Of a stretch of 16,091 nt of DNA, positions 1-7,600 are shown piece after piece. This stretch comes from Roseiarcus sp050013915. GTDB lineage: Bacteria > Pseudomonadota > Alphaproteobacteria > Rhizobiales > Beijerinckiaceae. The DNA lies in assembly GCA_050013915.1 (NCBI GenBank), contig JBEKEI010000117.1, positions 1 through 16,091 of the forward strand. The letters are read 5' to 3'. A model generated the notes under the pieces. That model ran no database searches, was not told the origin of the DNA, and saw only the letters and a program-made list of their open reading frames with translations. A program made the position numbers and the translations under genes. Within the stretch, counting starts at the first letter, position 1. Each line of letters opens with the position of its first letter.

Positions 1-1686
1 GCCAGGGATGGCCGGCCGATCGCCATTTCGCTGACGGTTTCGCCGCTGCGCGACGCCGCCGGACAAATCGTCGGCGCCTCCAAGGTGGCGCGCGACGTGA
101 CCAAGCGAAAGCTGACCGAGGAAACGCTGCGCAAGGCGACCGAAGAGGCAAACCAGATGCGACTGGATGCGGAGCGCGCCAACCGCGCCAAGACGGACTT
201 TCTCGCCATGATGAGTCACGAGATCCGCACCCCGCTGAACAGCATCAGCGGCTTCGTCGATCTCCTGTCGAACACGACCGAACTGACCCCCAAGCAGCGT
301 CGCTACGCCGGTCTGGTGCGGGCGGCCAACGCCGCGCTGCTGGCGGTCGTCAACGACATTCTCGACTTCTCGAAGGTCGAGGCCGGCAAGCTCGATCTCG
401 ACAACAGCCCCTTCTCGCCGGCGGCCCTGATCGCCGATACCGTCGAGATCGTCCGGCCGACTGCCGCGGCTAACAAGCTCGTCCTGAGCTGCGCCGTCGA
501 TTCTGGCGTGCCCGAATGGGTCGTGGGCGACCACGCGCGGTTGCGCCAGGTCCTGCTCAATCTGCTCAACAACGCGGTCAAGTTCACCGAGGCGGGCTCG
601 ATCACGGTCGAGGTTAAACCGCAAACCGAAGCGGACGGCAGGGAGAGGATTCGCTTTTCCGTCGTTGACACCGGCGTCGGCGTCACCGCCGAGCAGCAGG
701 ATCGGCTGTTCAAGATGTTTTCCCAGGCGAACAGTTCGGTGAGTCGCCGGCACGGCGGCACGGGCCTCGGACTGGCGATCTGCAAGCGGCTCGTCGAGTT
801 GATGGATGGCGAGATCGGGATCGTCAGCGAGGTCGGCAAGGGCTCGACCTTCTGGTTTACCGCATCGATGCCGCGGGCTCCGGAACCCGCGCCACAGCAG
901 GACGCCACGGCGCAGTCGCGCGATCCCGCGAGCCACAAGGCGCGAATCCTCGTCATCGACGATATCGAGACCAATCTCGAGATCGTGGAGGCCTACCTCG
1001 AGGACAACGGCTATGTCGTGGATTGCGTCAGCAGCGGACTCGAAGCGATCCAGATGCTGGGCGGCAAGCCCTACGATCTCATCCTGATGGACATCCAGAT
1101 GCCGGTGATGGACGGCGTCGCCGCCACGAAGCGAATCCGCGCGCTGCCGCCGCCGATCCGGGACATCCCGATCATCGCCATGTCGGGCAATGTCCTGCCG
1201 CAGCAGGTGCGCTCATTCCTGGACGCGGGGATGAACGATCATGTCGGCAAGCCGATCGAGCGCGCCAAGCTCTACAACAACATCCTGCGCTGGCTGCCGA
1301 GGACGGACGCCGCCAAGCCGCGCGCGCCGTCTCACGCGCCGGCGTTCGACAGGGTCAGGCTCGAGGAATTCGTCCTCGTCGTCGGAGCCGAGAAGGCGGG
1401 GCGGATCGCCGACAAATTCCTCGTCAGCCTCACCGAGGCGTTCGCGTCGAACTTCGTCGAAGCGCGGCGGGAAGCGCATGGGCTCATCAACACGTCGGGC
1501 GTTTTCGGCCTCGACGGTTTCGTCACGGCCTGCCGCCGCGCGATGGAGATCCCGCCGTCCGACGACGCCGATCGCGAACGCGTGGCGCTCGCCGAATTGC
1601 GCAGGGCGCAGAAGGCGGCCCGCCACACTTTGGCGACCCAGATCATGCCGAGGCTGCACGGCGCGGCCCTGCGCCCGGCGGTCTGA
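1..1686 (+). CDS. Hybrid sensor histidine kinase/response regulator, 5'-truncated by window edge
   Basis: The frame is open from base 1, so the true start lies outside; 561 residues are visible. Residues 1-35 match the end of a PAS/PAC sensor domain (DGRPIAISLTVSPL, then VARDVTKRK). HisKA follows with the H-box MMSHEIRTPLN (phospho-acceptor His73). The HATPase has an N-box near residues 187-196 (NLLNNAVKFT), G1 DTGVGV at 223-228 and G2 GGTGLGL at 252-258. A receiver domain starts near residue 314, with acidic pair D320/D321, phospho-acceptor Asp364 (LMDIQMP) and Lys417 (GKPI). The last 110 residues resemble an HPt domain, with His493 in AHGLINTSG. It is therefore a likely four-step phosphorelay kinase that autophosphorylates and passes phosphate His-Asp-His. 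The input signal and any membrane segments lie upstream. No partner regulator gene is adjacent. Confidence 0.93.
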   Translation, partial: ARDGRPIAISLTVSPLRDAAGQIVGASKVARDVTKRKLTEETLRKATEEANQMRLDAERANRAKTDFLAMMSHEIRTPLNSISGFVDLLSNTTELTPKQRRYAGLVRAANAALLAVVNDILDFSKVEAGKLDLDNSPFSPAALIADTVEIVRPTAAANKLVLSCAVDSGVPEWVVGDHARLRQVLLNLLNNAVKFTEAGSITVEVKPQTEADGRERIRFSVVDTGVGVTAEQQDRLFKMFSQANSSVSRRHGGTGLGLAICKRLVELMDGEIGIVSEVGKGSTFWFTASMPRAPEPAPQQDATAQSRDPASHKARILVIDDIETNLEIVEAYLEDNGYVVDCVSSGLEAIQMLGGKPYDLILMDIQMPVMDGVAATKRIRALPPPIRDIPIIAMSGNVLPQQVRSFLDAGMNDHVGKPIERAKLYNNILRWLPRTDAAKPRAPSHAPAFDRVRLEEFVLVVGAEKAGRIADKFLVSLTEAFASNFVEARREAHGLINTSGVFGLDGFVTACRRAMEIPPSDDADRERVALAELRRAQKAARHTLATQIMPRLHGAALRPAV

Positions 1687-2044
1687 GGGCTGCGCGACGG
1701 ACCCGGCTCGACCCCCGCCGGTCCGGCGGCGCCGTCGGCACCGGAAGATCGCCGGGGGGCCGCCGGGCGTCGACCCGCACGCTATCGACGCGGCGGGACG
1801 CGACCAATTCCCGTCCCGCCGCGCGATCGGCGTTTCGTCCCCAGACCGCGGCCGCAATCTCAGCGCGGTTCCGCCATAAATTTCTAGTGGATCTGTCTGG
1901 AGCCAGATAGTCAGGGAAAATACCTATACGGCCGGCGCGCGCACGCCGATTCAGGGGCCCGCGAGCGCCTCCCCCTACGGCCGATCCTGGTCTAGGCTGG
2001 GCGCCGGAGCGCCGCGCCGGCCGGCGCCGCGAAGGGAGGCGTCC
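1687..2044. other. Intergenic region between the histidine kinase and the GNAT gene
   Basis: This 358-base gap holds no convincing gene on either strand. Apart from the hairpin just after the kinase stop, the notable part is a locally AT-richer island at about 1875-1930. It contains a small inverted repeat (TCTGG, AG, CCAGA at 1896-1907) and a CTATAC hexamer at 1924-1929, which matches the -10 elements proposed for both tRNA genes in this window. No good -35 hexamer lies 16-18 bases before it, so promoter function for the downstream acetyltransferase is only a possibility. Confidence 0.4.
1715..1729 (+). terminator. GC-rich hairpin after the histidine kinase gene
   Basis: A perfect inverted repeat (CCGCCGG, T, CCGGCGG) begins 28 bases after the kinase stop codon. 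It would fold as a six-pair stem with a three-base loop. No T-run follows, so it could be a weak terminator, a 3'-end stabiliser or a chance structure in GC-rich DNA. Confidence 0.25.
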
Positions 2045-2581
2045 TTGAACCCCGCGCCGGTGCAACTGCTTCGTCCGACGCCCGACGAAATCCCGTTCAT
2101 CATGGCGACCGAGCGAATTGCGGGCTACGAAGACACGCTCGGGAGGTCGGAGGCCGGCTGGCATCGCGCCGCCCTCAGCGACCCGCGCCTCGCCTATTTC
2201 ATCGGCCTGCGCAACCGCGAGCGGATCGGCTTCGCCATCCTGCGCGATTGGGCCGCGCCTGAACAGGTCGTCCATCTCAAGCGCTTCGCGGTTACGCGGC
2301 CCGGCGATGGGCTCGGCGGCCCGTTTCTGCGTGCGGTCGCGGCGGCCGTGTTCGAGGGGACCAACGCCTGGCGCCTCTCGCTCGGCGTGTTTCCGGACAA
2401 CGCGCGCGCCCGGCGCCTGTACGAGCGGGTCGGCTTCAAACCGGAGGGTGTTTCGCGCGGCAGCGCCCTTTTCGACGGCGCGAACCGCGACGAACTCGTG
2501 ATGGCGTTGCTGCGGCCGGAATGGACGGCCGGAGACGCGGGTAGGCCTGCTCCCGTTATTCGAGCTCGAGCCGATATTTGA
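2045..2581 (+). CDS. GNAT-family N-acetyltransferase
   Basis: This 178-residue protein has the usual length of a single GNAT domain. Core motif A runs from about residue 77 (HLKRFAVTRPGDGLGG), with PGDGLGG at 86-92 standing in for the Q/RxxGxG/A pyrophosphate loop that binds acetyl-CoA. Motif B is clear at 119-131 (NARARRLYERVGF). These show an acetyl-CoA-dependent acyltransferase; the substrate cannot be read from sequence. The TTG start is chosen because AGGGAGG at 2033-2039 lies five bases before it. The last 26 bases overlap tail to tail with the 3' end of the convergent nucleotidase gene, so the two share a transcription end zone. No signal peptide or membrane segment is visible, so it is cytoplasmic. 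Confidence 0.85.
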   Translation: MNPAPVQLLRPTPDEIPFIMATERIAGYEDTLGRSEAGWHRAALSDPRLAYFIGLRNRERIGFAILRDWAAPEQVVHLKRFAVTRPGDGLGGPFLRAVAAAVFEGTNAWRLSLGVFPDNARARRLYERVGFKPEGVSRGSALFDGANRDELVMALLRPEWTAGDAGRPAPVIRARADI

Positions 2582-4475
2582 CGAAGCCGCCGGGCGCATC
2601 GCCGAGCGCGGTCAGCCTGACGCCGGCCGGCGCAGCGTCGGGATCGGCGGCGGGCGAAGTCACGAACGTCGCCACAACGGCGGCTGGCCACGGCGCGAAG
2701 CGCCAATTGCCGTCCGCCTTCGGCTCGACGTGGCGAGTCTCGACGATGTAGCGCACCAGAGCTTCCCGATTCGTGTCCGGCGCTTCGACAACGACGGTCG
2801 ATCCGTCGCAACCTGGGAACTGCCCGCCGCCGCTCGCGCGATAATTGTTGGTGACGACGATGAACTCCCGCGCCTCGTCGATCGGCGCGCCCTCGAAACG
2901 GAGATCGCGGATGCGACGCGCCTCCGGCGCGACGAGGGCCCCTTCGGAATCGTAGCGGGACGGCTGCGTCACGTCGATCGCATAGGTCACGCCGTCGATC
3001 ACGTCGAAGTGGTAGCATGCGGAGGCCGGGTCGATGAGCGGCTGCTCGCCGGTCGCGGCCGTATCGATACGCCGGAAGATGGCGGCCGAACGCTCCAGCC
3101 ATTCGCGCAGGGTCGCGCCGTCGATCTTCACCGCGCGCAGGGCGTTGGGATAGAGATAGATGTCCGCGATGTCCTTGATCGCGATCGCGCCCGCCTTGAC
3201 GTCGGTATAATAGTCGGGGCCACCGCGGCCGCCGCATTTGAAGGGGGCTGCCGCCGAAAGAACGGGCAGGCCGGCGAGCGCCGGCATGGTCGCGGCGAGG
3301 CGCCTAACGTACCAGCTCTGCGCGGCATTGACGATCTGGACCGATGGGTCGTCGGCGACGAGCGCGAAATACGACTGGATCGGCGAGGCGATCGCGCCGA
3401 CGGGCGAGCGGACATAGGCCAACGTCTCCTCATGGGCCTGACGGGCCGCGGCCAGAACCCCAGGGTCGGCGCCGACGAGCGGCGTGACGACCCGGTCCTG
3501 CCGTGCATAGATCGGCCGCGCCTCCACATCGGCGGCGACGACCCGCCAGCGCGAAGCGCGGCGCGCGAGCGTGAGGTCGATGAGGCCGAGATGGCTGCCC
3601 CAGAGCCCGGGCATGAAGGCCGGAACGCCGGACAGAGCGCCCGCGATCGCATCGACGCCGCCGACGGCCGCGAAGTCCGGGCCAGGCAGCAACATGTGCT
3701 GGTGACCGAGAAACAGCGCGTCGATGCCGGGAACGCGGGCGAGCGCGAGCGCGGCGTTCTCCTCGGCGGGCTGCGGCGGACTCTTGCGCGAAATGCCGGA
3801 GTGGCACAGGGCAACGACGATATCGACGCGCGCGCGCAACTGCGGGAGATAGAGTTCGGCGGATTCCGCGATCCCGACGGTCGTCACGAGACCGGCGAGA
3901 CGGCTCTGGTCCCATTGCATGATCTGCGGCGGCGTGAAGCCGATGACGCCGATGCGCAACGCCTGTCCCGCGCCCGTCGAGTCCAGAAATACGCGCTCCA
4001 CAACCAGCCACGGCCGAACGTAGAACGACCCGTCCGGCCTGAAGACGTTGCAGCAAACGGCGGGGAAATTGGCGCCCGCGAGCGCGGCGTCGAGGAAATC
4101 GAGGCCGTAGTTGAACTCGTGATTGCCCAGCGTGCAGGCGGCGTAGCCGAGCACGTTCATCGCCGCTATCATCGGATGGACGTCGCCATCAGCCAATCCC
4201 TTGGACAGCGCGACATAATCGCCGAGCGGCGTCCCCTGGATGATGTCGCCATTGTCGAGCAGCAGCGTATTCCCGGCCTCGGCGCGCGCCTGCGCGATGA
4301 GCCCCGCGGTGCGAGCAAGGCCGACCCGGTCGTCGGGCCGGTCGCGGTAATAGTCGTAGGGGAAGACATTGGCGTGGAGGTCGCTGGTGCCGATCAGGCG
4401 GAGTCGCACGAGCGGCCCCGCCCGATCGGCCGGGGAGTCGCTCATGGCGTCGTGGCCATCCGGAGCGGGCGGCAT
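2556..4475 (-). CDS. cpdB: 2',3'-cyclic-nucleotide 2'-phosphodiesterase/3'-nucleotidase (CpdB type)
   Basis: This 639-residue metallophosphoesterase is close to the usual length of CpdB. Metal-site motifs appear in order: SDLHAN (Asp32, His34), DNGDIIQGTPLGDY (Asp77), GNHEFNYG (Asn118, His119), CHSG and GHQH. The C-terminal nucleotide-binding domain carries the CpdB-like FKCGGRGGPDYYTD and the motifs LYPNALRAVKIDG and NYRASGGGQFPG. The family hydrolyses 2',3'-cyclic nucleotides and then 3'-nucleotides to nucleosides and phosphate. The start at 4475 is preferred over an in-frame ATG 14 codons upstream because AGAGGAT lies just before it; the upstream ATG has no such site. Neither start gives a hydrophobic signal sequence, although Enterobacterial CpdB is periplasmic, so location is uncertain. 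The gene stands alone, 146 bases downstream of the PodJ-like gene on the same strand. Confidence 0.9.
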   Translation of the reverse strand: MPPAPDGHDAMSDSPADRAGPLVRLRLIGTSDLHANVFPYDYYRDRPDDRVGLARTAGLIAQARAEAGNTLLLDNGDIIQGTPLGDYVALSKGLADGDVHPMIAAMNVLGYAACTLGNHEFNYGLDFLDAALAGANFPAVCCNVFRPDGSFYVRPWLVVERVFLDSTGAGQALRIGVIGFTPPQIMQWDQSRLAGLVTTVGIAESAELYLPQLRARVDIVVALCHSGISRKSPPQPAEENAALALARVPGIDALFLGHQHMLLPGPDFAAVGGVDAIAGALSGVPAFMPGLWGSHLGLIDLTLARRASRWRVVAADVEARPIYARQDRVVTPLVGADPGVLAAARQAHEETLAYVRSPVGAIASPIQSYFALVADDPSVQIVNAAQSWYVRRLAATMPALAGLPVLSAAAPFKCGGRGGPDYYTDVKAGAIAIKDIADIYLYPNALRAVKIDGATLREWLERSAAIFRRIDTAATGEQPLIDPASACYHFDVIDGVTYAIDVTQPSRYDSEGALVAPEARRIRDLRFEGAPIDEAREFIVVTNNYRASGGGQFPGCDGSTVVVEAPDTNREALVRYIVETRHVEPKADGNWRFAPWPAAVVATFVTSPAADPDAAPAGVRLTALGDAPGGFVKYRLELE

Positions 4476-4621
4476 TCGATCCTCTGATGACAGGACGCCA
4501 AATTCGAAAAATCTCATCGCAGGGACGCCGTTTCATAAGCGTCGCCGACGCGCAAGTCGAGACGGTGGCGGCTCGGAGGGATCGCCGACGCGCCGAACGG
4601 GCTCCGTCCGCCTCGCGCCTT

Positions 4622-7600
4622 TCAGATCGGCGCGACGGAAGCGGCGGCCGGCTGGCTCGTCGACTGCGGAGCGGGACTCCTCAGCGCGTCCCAGCCTCCG
4701 GGCGGCGACGGGACGTCGTTGGCCGAGGCCGCGGGCTGGCTCACGTGGAATGTGGCGAGCGCGGCGGTCGCGGCCGCGATCGCCTTGGCGTCCATCTTGG
4801 CGGCGACCTCGTCGCGCTTCTTGGCCGCATCGGCGTCGCCCTGCTGCGCGGCCAGCGAGAACCATAGCCAGGCCTGACCGAGATCCTGGCCCACCCCCAT
4901 GCCGCGCGCATAGAGGATCGCCAGATTGAACTGGCTGTCCTTGACGCCCAGTTGGCCCGCCTTGTGGAACCAGCCGGCCGCCTGCGAATAATCCGGCTTG
5001 GCGCCGCCGCCTTCGGCGATCAGCACCGCCAGATTGTGCATGGCGCGCGCGTTGCCGGCGTCGGCGGCCTTGCCGTACCAGGTTCGCGCCGCGACCGGGT
5101 CGCGGGTCACCCCGATGCCCTTGTCGTAGAGCGACCCCAGCCTGTACTGCGCCGGCGCCAGGCCCTGCGCCGCAGCCCGGTCGAACCACGAAAACGCGGC
5201 ACGCGGATCGCGCGGCAGACCGCGACCCTCGGCGAGCCGGCTGGCGAGTTCGAACTGCGCCGCCGGGTCGCCGGCGGCGGCCGCGTCGCGCAGTCCCTTG
5301 GGGGCGGCGGCCGGGATCGTGGCGATCATATCCGCGGGGGCGGGAGACAGGAACCTGGTCGTCGGACCGCCGGCGGTCGGCGCGGTGACGGCGCCGGTCG
5401 GCGTCATGTCGAGCGCCCGCGCCTCGGTCTTGGCCGGCGCCGGACGTGCGCCCGAGTCTGCGGTGGATTCCGCGGCCGCCAGCCTGGGCGCGGCGACGGG
5501 GGGATTGTCGGACTTCTGCATGCTGGGCTGGCGCCAGACGCCAAGTTCGACGACGACAATCGCCAGCAGGGCGACGAGGGCGACGCCGAGCAGGATCGGA
5601 CGGCGACGGGTGGCGAGGAACGCCCTCGCCTTCCCAACGCCGCCAGGCCCCGCCGACGCGTCCCGCGCGGGCTTGGCGCCGTCTTTGAGAATGTTGTTCG
5701 CCTCCTCGGCGAGCGCGGCCTGAGCGGCGCGGCGCGCCGCCGCGATGTGGGCGTTGATCGCGGCCTTCGGATTCGCGCCGGCGATCGCGTCGCCCGCGGA
5801 AGCGCGCAACGGCGCGCCGGCGCCTGGCTCGATCAGGAATTCCGAGCCGTCGATCGAACGCATGGGCGTCGCGGCGGCGTGCGACGGCGAAGTCAGCGGC
5901 GCTCTTTCGGCGCGTTGCTCCAGCGTGGGCCGGCTGGACGGCGGCGCATCGCGGATCGTCGAATCCATTGCGTTGAACGCGGCCGCCGCAGATGCGGCGC
6001 CGTCATCGCGATCGCGGGCCGCGGACTGAGCGGCGCCGTTCCGCTCCTGCGGCGCCGGTCCGGCGCGCGCGACATCGTCCTCGATCCGCCCGATTCGGTC
6101 GACCAGCGTCTCCAGCACGTCATGCACCCCGCCGAGCGTCGACTGCAGCCGGCGGTCGGCGTTGGTCTGGTCCGTGCGGAGCGCGGCGAGGTCGCGGGCA
6201 AAGAGGTCGTCGTCCTTCGCGGCGAGCGCCGGCGCCGGAGAATTGCGCAACGCCTGCCTGATATCGTCGAGCCGCGCGAGCAATTCGGCGAGCATCGCCT
6301 CGACTGGTCCGCCCTCGCGCCCGCCGGCCCGCGCGGCGATCTGGCCGGCGAGCGATTCGAGGGCGTGCTCGATCCCCTCTACGGCCGAGCGCGGCAGGGC
6401 GCTCTGCTCGATCTTGTCGTGGATCGCGGCGAGGCTCTGTTCGAAATTGCGGGTGTCGACGACGATCTCGGGCCGCCGGTCAATGCGCGCGCCGATTTCC
6501 TGGATCATGGTCTCGATGGCGCTGGCGTCCACCGCCGGCTGCGAAGCCCGGTCGAGCTTGGCGCTGATGTCGCGCATCAGGTCTTCGAGCGGACCCGTGT
6601 CTGCCGGGGAGCTCCGGTCGCCGAGCTTGCGCAGCGCCTGTTCGAACGGCGCCGTATCGACGACCGCGGGCCGTTTGTCGATGCGTGCAGCCAGATCATG
6701 GAACAGGTCTTCAAGCGCGCTCGCGTCGATCGCCGCCGTCACCGGCCTGTCCAGCTTGGCGCTGATCTCGCGCATCAGCTGTTCCAGTTGGGCGGTTTCG
6801 GACTCGCCGCGGCGCGGGTCGACGGAGGCGGGGCGACCGTCGATTCGCGCGCCCAGATCGTGAAACAGGTCTTCGAACGCATGCGCGTCGATCGCCGCAG
6901 TCACCGGCCGATCGAGCTTGGCGCTGATCTCGTGCATCAATTGTTCCAGATGCGCCGTATCGGGTCCGGGCGGCTGCGCCTCCAGCCTGCGCAGCGCCTT
7001 TTCAAGCGGAGCGGTGTCGACGACGGGGGCGGCGCGCTGGTCGATGCGATCGCCGAGATCGTGGAACAGGCCCTCGAAAGCGTTCGCGTCGATCGACGCC
7101 GTCACCGGCCTGTCGAGTTTGGCGCTGATCTCGCGCATCGCCCGCTCCAGCAGGCTCGTGTCGGACGGCGCGCCGGTCGGCGAGGAGTGATGAGCCTCGA
7201 TCGCCTGGCGCACGCCGTCGATTCGGAGCGACAGATCCTCGAGCGCGCGCGGATTGATCACGGAAGCGGCGAGCGGACGCTGCAGCGCCTGATCGATTCT
7301 CGATGCGATCTCTTCGAGTCTCGCCTCGATCGAATTCAGCGCCGTGGCGGAGGTCGAACGCTCGACCTGCGCGCGCGCTTCGTCGAGAGAGGCGAGCAGC
7401 CGCGCGGATTCGGCGTGCGGCGCCGGGCTCGCCGCGAGATTTTCCACCCGGTCAGCCAGTTCGCCGATCTGCCGCTCGAGCCGCTCCAGCGGCATCGGCC
7501 TTTGGGCGAGCGCGGAGAGCAGACTGCGCGTCTCCTCGATCTGGCGCAGGATGGGCTCGAAAATCCTGGGGTCGACGCTCGTCTCCGCAAGGCCGTCGAG

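Noticed and set aside
2730..4487. A 585-codon open frame opposite the cpdB gene
   Set aside because: It is an antisense shadow: no recognisable domain, Arg/Asp-rich composition, and the other strand has all CpdB motifs.
4487..4493. CTGTCAT on the minus strand just before the cpdB ribosome site, resembling half a Pho box
   Set aside because: No second half lies 11 bases away, and the position between promoter and ribosome site is unsuitable for PhoB activation.
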